Below are positions 1-8,857 of a stretch of 23,765 nucleotides of DNA, piece after piece. The position numbers and the translations under genes are program-made. The notes under the pieces are model-generated. The model saw only the letters and a list, made by a program, of their open reading frames with translations, searched no databases and was not told the DNA's origin. This DNA comes from Priapulus caudatus. Lineage: Eukaryota; Priapulida; Priapulimorpha; Priapulimorphida; Priapulidae. The stretch covers positions 585,544 to 609,308 of the forward strand of contig NW_014577145.1 of NCBI RefSeq assembly GCF_000485595.1, given 5' to 3'. Every line of letters begins with the position of its first letter. The first letter of the stretch is position 1.

Positions 1-803
1 TCCTATCTAATCGAATAAATTGCTGGTTCTGTTTATGCTAAACTATGTTATAACTAGAGCATCGAGAGCCAGACCTCGCGCCAAGGCTAGCAGAATTCTC
101 TCAATGTGAACTTTTTTTATTTATTAATTAAATTAATTAATTAAGTGGAAAAATTTAATTAAGTTGGATCACGGATTAGTGCGACAGCGTGCAGGTGGGG
201 GACGGACTGTGGTTCGCGCCTATGCCTGTGGTTGCGTGTTTGTATAGTCTAAACAGCCCGAAGCGCACCCCTAGCGAAGGTGAAACTGAGACACGTGGAT
301 GGTGAACACACAAGACAACAGCAGACACACCACACACAACACAACCAAGCACTCAAAAACTCGCCGGTGAAACATAACGCCCCCGGCCCAATGCCGCCAT
401 GGCGAGCGTAACGACCGAGAGTAAACTATCTGCAGAGATGGGCTCGTGAGTACTGCTGGTCATGCGCCGCAGGCATTATTGCAGTAGGTAGCGTAATATA
501 GTAGTAGTCAGCTAGAGAATCAGATATATATAGCCCATTAACCCCATTAATGGCTCCTTGAATAGTAGCATCAACTGGACCACGCGATTACGCCCAACAT
601 ATATGGAGCGGGAAAGGTCCGACCATGGAAAGCTATAAGGCCATATAATATATATATATATAACAAACAAAAAAAACACACACGAGGTATAGTATATATA
701 TATGAGTATAGGTTATATAGTATCATATATATATAGTAACACATGTCTATCAATCATAATAGTATCTATTATATACTGGAGACATATATCATCAGCACTG
801 GCA

Positions 804-2028
804 CAGGGGCGGATGCCAACTGAAGCGTGAAGACAGTACCTTTTTTCCAGATTTTAAGGCACATACCCCAACAAAGGGCAAAACCACCGCCACAGTGAGC
901 GCCAGTCAGGCGCGAACGGCACATGGCGCGGGTCTGGGGGCCCTCCCCAAGAAAATTTCAAAATTTCAAGTGTCCCTGCAATGGGCAAAAAAAATGAAGA
1001 CCAATTTGAAAGGAAACATTTAGTCAAGCAACATAGCTAAAACCATATGGAATTTATTTCTGCTTCGTTTTGCCGGCGCTTTTCAATACCAGGGCAATAT
1101 AATGCAGAATGATTCAAAGCGACTTCCCTCATTTTTTTCAGATATCAAAGGCTAGTTTTTTGTTACCGAATGTAACAAATTTTGATATTCTTCAAGTCCT
1201 ATCAACCTTAAAATAATCAGAAGAGAAAATAAACGAAATAAAGGGAATTAACAGGGCGCGGGGGTAGTAGAACTAGGATTTTTACTGCATACAATTTGTA
1301 GCTTTATTCGTATAGTGACAAACTCGTCTATACCACCCTAATATTTGTTAGCCAGAACACCTAAAGTTTAATTGTTATAATTATATTACACTCATCCGCA
1401 TATATATATAAAGAGCGCACTGACACCCGCGCACGCGTGCTGCCACCCACCGAAAAAGTTGCCGTATTTGCCAACATTTTATTTAGCACGTAGCAGACCG
1501 AGGGCTAATCAACAAAAAGATGCAATGTATATGTACTAAAACCTTACAATGCTTTTAAACAGCGTAACGACAGTATTCATTTAGGGCAAATTATCCGATA
1601 TTATAACTGAAACTATATATATATATGTCGTTTATAAGATATTACAATCCTTTTGCTTTTAAATGAATAAATAAAAAACACCCTCGGTCTGTTACAGTAG
1701 CCCTTGGCTGGAAAGTGGTTTTGCGCAACTTATCAGATCGTGCGCTTTGAGTGGCGCCACCGTCGTTGTAATCAAACTGTAGTCGTTAGTTTTAAAATAT
1801 TTAAAAAAAATATTTCTAATGGTGATTGAACCATGAAACTTTTTATGTAGCGTAATTATAAGCTTTTAATTAGCTGAAAATAACCCTAGAACCTAGAGTA
1901 AACTCTTTCTTTAATATATAGCCAAATTCCATCAAATTGTTTTCTGTATTTTTTGGTAATTTTGAAGGGCACTTTAAAATCTAGACCGTATTTCCCAATA
2001 CGGCAAATACGGTCTGAATCCGCCCCTG
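804..2028 (+). mobile_element. Non-autonomous hAT-like DNA transposon, full-length copy
   Basis: The element begins CAGGGGCGGAT and ends GAATCCGCCCCTG, so the ends are inverted repeats of about 14 bp. The same ends, subterminal sequence and order occur in a clean shorter copy at 22785-23285 and in a noisy copy at 9555-10786. A subterminal hairpin (GACCGTATTT / AAATACGGTC around 1984-2014) is conserved in the copies. No transposase reading frame is present. The flanking 5-mers here (TGGCA and TCACA) do not match, but this stretch appears error-rich. Assignment to hAT rests on the CAGGGGCG-type termini and the 5-bp TSD of the clean copy, and is an inference. Confidence 0.75.
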
Positions 2029-2476
2029 TCACATATATAGTGCATGCTTGAGTGTGTGCGTGTGTGCTAAAAATCGTCGTCGTAAAAAATATATGCTATT
2101 ATATGTTAATTGTGCGGCTAAGCGTTCAGTAATTTTTTTTTTAAATTTTACTGACTGCATGTTTTTCTCTTCAATTATTAATGATGTCTAAATTATTAAT
2201 CTGAGAATCGGACGAGATTGCAGGATCAATAATCATTTTCAAGATGGCGACAAGGGGCCGATCGCTAGCTCTACCGGATGTCTATATTACATAACCACGC
2301 CCATCCTGTCTCAGACCAGTGACTCACACCCATAGAAATAATATACTAAATATACTATAGTTAGTCTATGTCTCTATCTATGTCTGTATACCTCTATACG
2401 GTGTGTCTATATATTTCTATGCTCACATCGCACGCGCGTAGATTACGCCCGTAACATTTCCACTATAGACCCCTTG

Positions 2477-2512
2477 CACGTGACGTCATCAAAACAAAGG
2501 CGGCCATGTTGG
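2477..2512 (+). promoter_or_regulatory. Putative transposase promoter block (E-box/CRE plus YY1-like site)
   Basis: CACGTG (2477-2482) overlaps a perfect CRE, TGACGTCA (2481-2488), and is followed by CGGCCATGTTGG (2501-2512), which resembles a YY1 site. The block lies about 100 bp upstream of the THAP-type start codon at 2604. The same CACGTGACGTCA and a GCGGCCA site recur at 12401-12430 in copy C. A promoter role is inferred from motif content and position. The block could equally be the conserved terminal sequence of the transposon. Confidence 0.4.
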
Positions 2513-2603
2513 GGGGATTGTTGGCATCATTGGTGCGACCGTGCGACGTGGTTACAGCGTTGAAAGTTCAGTTTAGAGAGATCTCCAACATTTTCACACG
2601 AAA

Positions 2604-3045
2604 ATGGTGAATTATTGTAGGATAGCGGATGTACTAACCGATCTGATAGGGAAAAGGATAAGAAATTCTTTCGGCTACCTGCTGTTATAACTAATCAGGG
2701 AGAATATGAGAAGTGTATCACAGAGGAGAGTGGCGTTCACACCCAGACAGATGTTACTGGACCTCTGTATGACGCAACCTTATCTGAGCTACAGACTCTA
2801 AGAACGGAAAACATTGAGTTTAAGAGCCAGATGAGCACAGCCGAGCGTTTCACTGAGAATGATTTTGAGGGAAATGATGATAAAGTTAAATATTTCACAG
2901 GGCTACCGACTTTTATTGACTGTACTGTTCATATATTCTTCATTGGAGCAGTTTTTACCTAGCTGTTCTTCTCTGTCCAGATTTCAAATGTTTATGATGA
3001 CGCTTATGAAGTTGAGACTTAACCTGTCAAGTCAATTTCCTTCTT
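2604..3045 (+). pseudogene. Truncated THAP-domain transposase fragment (HTH_Tnp_4/DDE_Tnp_4 type)
   Basis: An ATG at 2604 opens a THAP-like start, MVNYC. A one-base deficit near 2630 shifts the frame, after which the frame starting at 2636 reads NRSDREKDKKFFRLPAVIT, a typical THAP N-terminal half with the first Cys pair. The frame stays open to about 2961 through a Leu/Glu-rich linker and FTENDFEGNDDKVKYFTGLP. It then shifts again near 2900 into LSRFQMFMMTLMKLRLNLS (about 2967-3030), the hallmark of helix-turn-helix regions that precede DDE_Tnp_4 catalytic domains in Harbinger/ISL2EU-like transposases. The second THAP Cys/His pair and the whole catalytic domain are missing. The coding signal ends at the CT tract. 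Copy C (12538-13000) carries the same fragment. Family recognition is by motif only; it is a relic, not a working gene. Confidence 0.75.
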
Positions 3046-3091
3046 GCTCTCTGTCTCTCCTCCTCCCTCTCTCTCTCTCTCTCTCTCTCTA
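3046..3091 (+). repeat. (CT)n microsatellite
   Basis: A nearly pure CT run directly follows the transposase fragment. In copy C the same junction opens into about 1.1 kb of CT-rich sequence (13010-14092), so the tract length differs greatly between copies. Sequence downstream of the two tracts is unrelated. Confidence 0.9.
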
Positions 3092-3106
3092 CTTTGCCTA
3101 GTTACT

Positions 3107-3148
3107 AGTTCCTTATTCGAATAAGGAACTGGGAACTGGGAACTGGGA
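3107..3148 (+). repeat. 24-bp perfect palindrome followed by a 7-bp tandem repeat
   Basis: Bases 3107-3130 form a perfect palindrome (AGTTCCTTATTC and its complement). It overlaps a short tandem array of GGGAACT units ending near 3148. Function is unknown. Bases 3149-3428 show no gene, repeat or motif I can support. Confidence 0.75.
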
Positions 3149-3437
3149 GCTAACTTCCCTGAGCTGAAGCGGTAAGGTAACTTGTGGCTGGCTAACCTTG
3201 CACCTGTTAAACACGGGGAACCACTATTGAAGTATGGTGTCTGCCGCTAATAAATTCCACGCGTACTCACGACCCTGACCAACTCGTGCGTAACGCTCCA
3301 GTGCTGTGGTATTGGGGTCACCTTCGCACCTATAGAGGGTTCCGCGACTTGCACTAAAAATAGCAATATCACCTACAATTCTGTGCCGCCGGCCATCTCT
3401 GTTCCAAAAAGAGCGAACATGTGTTGCGTGTAATCTG

Positions 3438-3531
3438 TAGACTGGTACTCGTTCCCACCTCTCGGCTTAGTTACTCGATGGGTCCATCCATCGAGTAACT
3501 AAGCCGAGAGGTGGGAGCGAGTACCAGTCTA
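3438..3531. mobile_element. 94-bp foldback element with 9-bp target-site duplication
   Basis: Two 44-nt arms (3438-3481 and 3488-3531) are inverted repeats with a single mismatch that would be a G-U pair in RNA. They are separated by a 6-nt spacer. The hairpin is flanked on both sides by the 9-bp direct repeat TGTAATCTG (3429-3437 and 3532-3540), as expected for a transposon insertion. A 9-bp TSD is typical of Mutator-like elements; assignment to that superfamily is inference. There is room for no protein. Transcription would give a long near-perfect hairpin RNA. Confidence 0.75.
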
Positions 3532-3584
3532 TGTAATCTGCCGATCAACAATCAACCGATTTTACATTAGCTATGGTGTTAATA

Positions 3585-4276
3585 CAGTAAAAACCCGCGT
3601 ATAAGAACATAGATTTTTCCAAGTTAGCCTCAAGTTCCCCTCAACATGTTCTTATATAAATGGTGCTTACTGAAAAATTAGGCTCAAACGGTTCTTAAAT
3701 AGGTTCTTAATTGTTTCTACTTTTAATATGTACTATAGCTGAAACCCGCGCTACGCGCGGGCTTAGTGACTGTGATGCATGTGTTACCAGTACAGTAGTG
3801 TTATGTGTAAGGTGTTATATGGAGAGTTTAGTTGTTGTACATGTTTGTTTTTTATGGTTGAGATGTCAATACAAATACATGTATTTTCAGGCTGAATGTG
3901 TTCTTATGTATATGCAATTTTTTTTACCGCATTTCAGCCTGAGTGTTCTTAATCGACGTGTTCTTTTATGCGGGTTTTAGTGTATATGTAAATAATGCAG
4001 TACTGTGTCTTGATAACAATGCCAGGGTGCTGGCATTGTTATTGTTGAGCATTGGCATTGGCATTGCATTGCCATTGTTATTGCATCGATATTGTTGAGC
4101 TCGTCTTTTTTATTTTACCCTGTGTTTCTTTTTAAGTCTTCATCTGCATGGAAAATTAAGAAACCTACTTTAAAAATCTTAGCCTAAAACAGGTTCTTAT
4201 GTAAAGAGGGTCTAAATGGGAAACTTTAGGCCTAACATGTTCTAAAAATCTATGTCTTATACGCGGGTTTTACTCG
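3585..4276. mobile_element. Non-autonomous Tc1/mariner- or pogo-like TIR element, composite
   Basis: The left end CAGTAAAAACCCGCGTATAA (from 3585) is the near-perfect inverse of the right end finishing at 4276. The match continues for about 35 bp and more weakly beyond. TA dinucleotides flank both ends (3583-3584, 4277-4278), as for Tc1/mariner superfamily insertions. A second right-end-like sequence, also followed by TA, lies at 3961-3982, so the unit may be a 398-bp element plus a joined second copy. The interior is AT-rich with a perfect 13-bp-arm hairpin at 4013-4042 and no transposase. Bases 4279-4650 downstream hold nothing I can support. Confidence 0.65.
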
Positions 4277-4656
4277 TATTGCAATAGATATTAGGCAGCG
4301 AGTGGATCCCGATTTTGCAGACAGGTTTATCAGCGTGGGTTGGGGTTGCTCCGCTATGAGTTCACTGAGATTACACAGGTCAGGTTTTGGCAGGGCTTTG
4401 CATGCAGGCTTATTAGCGTCGCGGAGTTGCACGCAAACACATATGTTCAATGGACTTTGAGTTTGTTTACATCGCGAGTGTTCAGAAATTTCACCGATGT
4501 TACTGCATATAGCTTATTCAAACGCATCGTTTTATAACATCTGGTGTATGCACATTTGCCAAATGTCTGAAGTGTACGTAGTATGGATAAGCACTTTGAT
4601 TCCACTAGCCAAACGTAGCCCAAAGCACGTTATCTCGAAGAAATTGGTGCATTGGG

Positions 4657-4819
4657 AATTAGATACAATAATGTAACCCAAACCCAGGAATAGGGGGGGG
4701 GGATAGGGGATAGGGGATATTCCCGCGATATATATATAGGGGAATAAACCCAGGATAGGGGATATAATAGACCCGCCATTAACCTATCCTGGGTTTGGGT
4801 TACATTATTGTATCTAATT
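4657..4819. mobile_element. Foldback (inverted-repeat) element of about 163 bp
   Basis: Arms 4657-4694 and 4783-4819 are inverted copies of about 37 nt, differing by one inserted base. Part of the arm (AAACCCAGGATAGGGGA) is repeated internally near 4746, beside a short AT run and G-rich runs. No convincing target-site duplication is visible. It is probably a small MITE, but it could be local inverted duplication. Bases 4820-5078 show no supported feature. Confidence 0.5.
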
Positions 4820-5431
4820 GGAATCGATGACACCCGCTTACGAGAATGGAGCGGGACCACAACTTGTGCCCATCACGGTACTTATTAGGATCTCGTGAAT
4901 TGACTAACCTAACATTCTAAGCCGAGTCCATTTTGTACTCTCAATTAGGACTTTCAGAACCACAAAAACCTGGATGCCTACGATCGACCTGTTCTGCGGT
5001 TGGGTTAGTGGTGTATCAGTCTACATCATTATCATCGTGAACAGTGAGAGTCCCATCGTTACGTTATCCGAGCACGTGTTATGCAGGGCGGCGCGTACGG
5101 GGGGCCGGGGGGGCCCGCCCCCCCCACTTTTTGGCAGAAAATATATGTCTATAAGTATTTGTATGATCGGAAAGAAATGCAAGAAAAGAAAGAGGGAATA
5201 AGGAGAGAGGAAGGGGGGAAAGAGGCGAAAGAGAGTGTTTATCCACATTTTCATCTGCCTACTGGAAAATTACAAAGTTTGACGAAGTCCCTCTATAGCC
5301 TTACTCTATAGCAAACAGACATGCACAGCCGCCGTATTTACGCCCAATACCGTGCGCGGCATTCGGGGCCTGATTCTGTGCTTCGGAGGCTCGATCGAGG
5401 GTCGAATATCAGTACCGTACTTGCATATGCA

Positions 5432-5930
5432 GGCCCGTAGCCAGGGCGGGGTTCGGCGCGGATTCGAACGAACCCCCCCCGCCCCGACCCTCCCTCCCCC
5501 CAAGCCAAAAAATATTTTGTTGAAAATTGCAAGAATTTCACTTCAGGTCGCTCCATTTTAGTGTAATAATTGCAAAATCTCCATCGTGCGGGCAGGGTGG
5601 AACAGTGAACACCCCACCTCCCACACCCTCCCTCCGCTCGTGTCGCTTGGCTCCCTCGCCTGGTCGCTTCGCGCCCGAGCCAGGGGCGTGTACAGGGGCT
5701 GGTCCAGGGAGTCCGAACCCCCCCCTTGCTCGCGCAGAAAACGCATCTGAGGGGGGCTAATTTGAAAAAAATTTCGGGGGAGGGCCCCCAGACCCCCCCC
5801 TTCGCGTGCTCGCAACTTGCGGTTACGGTTAGACCCACCCTGGTACAAATCCTGTACACGGCCCTGCCGAGCAAATTACCAACATTGAAAACTGAACCCC
5901 CCCCCCCCATATAAAGCTAGCTACGGCGGC
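5432..5930. mobile_element. Nested TIR element flanked by duplicated TGCATATGCA
   Basis: The left end GGCCCGTAGCCAGG and the right end CTAGCTACGGCGGC are imperfect inverted repeats. The same 10-bp sequence TGCATATGCA stands immediately outside both ends (5422-5431 and 5931-5940). Because that sequence is palindromic, the exact boundary is uncertain by a base or two. An 8-bp TSD GCATATGC with the element at 5431-5931 fits a classical hAT. It lies inside the 5084-6758 element and is itself interrupted by 5681-5866. Confidence 0.7.
5681..5866. mobile_element. 186-bp MITE with 16-bp TIR and 6-bp TSD
   Basis: The ends CAGGGGCGTGTACAGG and CCTGTACACGGCCCTG are inverted repeats matching at 15 of 16 positions. 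Identical 6-bp repeats CCGAGC flank the element (5675-5680 and 5867-5872). It is the innermost and therefore youngest of three nested insertions. It is too short to code for protein. Confidence 0.85.
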
Positions 5931-7039
5931 TGCATATGCACACATTGTACTTATACTGCCCTCCGCACGCGTACGCCACAGCTTAAGTACGCGCAGCACG
6001 CAGAGCCTAACGCACGCTGATAACGCGAGAGCCGTGATACGGACCGTACCCAGGGTATGTTCCGGCTAGTAACCTGGGGTACATGATAGCCCTATGAGCG
6101 TTAGTTTTATGTATATATTTTATATAGTTCCTTTTATTATTTTAGTTTAGTTGGCACTTTAGTTCTAAGTCTTTTTAATTAATAAATAGTTGCTGTATTC
6201 TTTATGAATATGCCTAGCAGCTTGGGTTTTTAAGGGCAAAAACTGTTGTCAGCACATGAAGATAAACTAAAGATAAAAGCTAGTCGAGTGATGTTATAAG
6301 TGTTTAAATATCATTCAGCAATGTTATTTTTTGACTATTAGGCGTACTAGGTTGAAGAAAATGGAATTTTCTGTACGCCCTGAAAAAGATTCACTATTTC
6401 ATATTCTTTATTCCTATTACATGTTTCATATTGATGCAAATTAATATACTTCACTATATGTTGACATGTACATAGCCATGTACTGAAAAGGTGTTATTTC
6501 CGTTTTTCTTCCATTTAAAAATTTGAAATTTTCACCTTCCGATGTGCACGACAGATCCTCCATTTTCAGTGGCAAAATTGAAAAAAGCTCCCAGCCGTGG
6601 CAGGGGGATCCCCCTCCCACACCCACCCCCGCTCAGTCAGTCGCTGGCTCCTCGCGCTCGGCGGCTTCGCGCCCAGAATAACTCAGCCCCCCGGCATGGT
6701 CGCCATTCATTCTCTCAATTGCGCCCCCCCACTTTGAAAACGTGGCCGCGCCGCCCTGTTATGCACTCCCCCAGTCTCTGATTATACCATCTGTCTCTAT
6801 CCGTGCATGGGATCACGATGAAGATAAATTGACAGGCATCATGTCAGCACACTGTAATGTAAAGCCGGGCTTGGTGAATTCCTGTTCACATGTTGCCTCG
6901 GTGCTATTTTTATGTAGAGTATGCTGCACGTGCAAGAGAAATCACCACCACAGCTCAAACAGCTGGCCTACCTGATGCCGGGCATACAGTGTATATAAGT
7001 GTAAAATGTGTAGCGCCGTTGCGCCGTGCCGTGTGTGGT

Positions 7040-7136
7040 ACCTGTGTGTTGCAGAGGAGCATTGACCGGCATTTACACGTAATTATCGGCTAATATACGA
7101 TGCGAAGAGAGAGAAACATTAAGACAAAGTAGTAAT
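7040..7136 (+). repeat. Dispersed repeat, copy 1 of 2
   Basis: A block of about 97 bp contains TGTGTGTTGCAG, GACCGGCATTTAC, TAATTATCGGC and GAGAAACATTAAGAC. It is repeated in the same order at 15034-15130 upstream of the ankyrin gene, with small differences. No ends or TSD are visible, so the element type is unknown. The neighbouring stretches 6764-7039 and 7137-7528 contain no supported gene. Confidence 0.7.
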
Positions 7137-7528
7137 TCATTGTTGTGTTTATTCCCGCATTGCTTTTTTATTGAAAATGCTCAAGCCGTCTGTGGTCCGC
7201 CTTGTCTCTCGCCACTTTACCCGTTGTGTTGTGATCACGCGCTAGGCAGCCCTAAAAAAGCTGTGTGGCTTTCTCTGGCTACCGGATTGCCTGCAGTTGA
7301 CAACACGCAGGAGAGCGGCGTTGTGAGGGATTTGCTTAATAGGCGAATAAAATGAGCAGAGTTGCATTGCTCAATGTACTTAATTGTACAGTGCCTGAAC
7401 TGGTTTCTGGAACCCTAATGGCCGGCGCGGCGTTGCATTGTGGGAATATGAAAAATCGCGGAAACCCTCTATACACACAGTCACATGTCCGTTTCAAAGG
7501 ACACGAAACGAAAAGCAGTTTATAGGTT

Positions 7529-7920
7529 ATCTATCTATCTATCTATCTAATTATCTATCTATGTATGTATGTACGTATGTATGTGTGTGTTGTGTGTGTG
7601 TGTTGTGTGTGTGTGTGTGTGTGTGTGGTGCTGTGTGTGTGTTGTGTGTTGTGGTGTGTGTGTGTGTGTGTCGTGTGTGTGTGTGTGTGTGTGTGTGTGT
7701 ATCTACCTCTCCTACCTACCTACTTACCTACCTACTCTACCTACCTACTACCTACCTACCTACCTACCTACCTACCTACCTACCATACCTACCTACCTAC
7801 CTACCCTACCTACCTACCCTACCTTACCTACCTTACCTATCTATCTATCTATCAATCTAATCAATCTATCTATCTATCGTATCTATCTATCATACTTCAT
7901 CTATCCTTATCTACTATCTA

Positions 7921-7960
<40 letters not shown>

Positions 7961-8176
7961 GATCTATCTATCTATCTAATTTCTATCTATCTATCTTATC
8001 TATCTATCCTATCTATCTATCTATCTATCTTCTATCTATCTATCTATCTATCTTATTCTATCTACATCTATCTATCTATCTATCTATCATCAATTCTCTA
8101 TCTATCTATCTATCTATCTATCCTATCTATCATCAATCAATCAAGTCATCCTATCATATCTATCTATCTATCTATC

Positions 8177-8208
<32 letters not shown>

Positions 8209-8857
8209 TCTATCTATCTATCTATCTATCTATCTACTATCTATCTTATCTAATTCTATCTATTATCTATACTATCTATCTATGCTATCTATCTGATCTA
8301 TCTATCTATCTATCTATCTATCTCGCTATCTAATCTATCTATCTACTATCTATCTATCTATGCTATCTATCATCTATCTCATCTATCTATCTATCTATCT
8401 ACATCATATCTATGCTATCTATCTATCTAATCTATCTATCTCTATCTATCTTATCTATCTATCTATCTATCTATCTAGTCTATCTATCTATCTATTCTAT
8501 CTATCTATCTATCTATCTATCGTATCTATCTAGTCTATCTATCTATCTATCTATCTATCTACTATCTATCTATCTATCTATCTATCTTATCTATCTATGA
8601 CTATCTATCTATCTATCTATGCTTATCTATCTATCATATCTATCTATCTATCTATCTTCCTATCTATCTATCGTATCTATTCACTATCTATCTATCTATC
8701 TATCTATCTATCGTTATCTATCTATCTCTATCTAATCTATCTATCAGAGCGTATTAAGAAGCCTTCTTATATTACGCTTTTGTATCTATCTATCTATCTA
8801 TCTATCTATCGTATCTATCTATCTACTCTACCTACTTACCTTATCTATCTATCGATT
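7529..8857 (+). repeat. Compound microsatellite (TATC, TATG, TG, TACC, TATC)
   Basis: Blocks follow in order: short TATC and TATG runs (7529-7580), TG-rich (about 7580-7700), TACC (about 7708-7838) and TATC (about 7840-8857). The TATC block is broken every few units by single-base insertions or deletions, as in uncorrected long-read consensus. A 31-bp near-palindrome at 8748-8778 interrupts it. Translations of this region are artefacts of the repeat. Confidence 0.95.

Larger units (their letters stand above)
1..3060 (+). repeat. 3-kb interspersed or duplicated segment, copy A
   Basis: The segment from the window start to the CT tract is found again at 8850-13020 in the same order and orientation. 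Shared landmarks include TTTATGCTAAACTATG near 33 and 8872, the hAT-like element, CACGTGACGTCA at 2477 and 12401, and the THAP transposase fragment. Both copies are preceded by TATC repeat sequence (copy A starts inside its last units) and end in a CT-rich tract. The copies differ by many one-base indels, mostly extra bases in homopolymers, which looks like read error more than age. It could be a large transposon, a segmental duplication, or one locus placed twice by the assembler. Bases 1-800 hold nothing else recognisable. Confidence 0.85.
5084..6758. mobile_element. hAT-like non-autonomous transposon with 5-bp TSD, host of two nested insertions
   Basis: The element begins CAGGGCGGCGCG and ends with its exact reverse complement CGCGCCGCCCTG, a perfect 12-bp TIR. 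It is flanked by identical 5-bp direct repeats TTATG (5079-5083 and 6759-6763). Subterminal sequences near both ends also resemble each other (a CCCCCCACTTT stretch, inverted). It contains no transposase frame. The element at 5432-5930 is inserted within it. TIR type and TSD length match the copies at 22785-23285 and 19719-19917, which suggests related transposases. The superfamily call is inferred. Confidence 0.8.

Noticed and set aside
2619-2640. Programmed frameshift in the THAP transposase
   Set aside because: There is no slippery site or structure. The fragment also lacks its catalytic domain and has a second frame break, so decay or read error explains it.
5338-5910. 190-aa open frame on the minus strand
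   Set aside because: It crosses the ends of two nested MITEs and has no recognisable domain.
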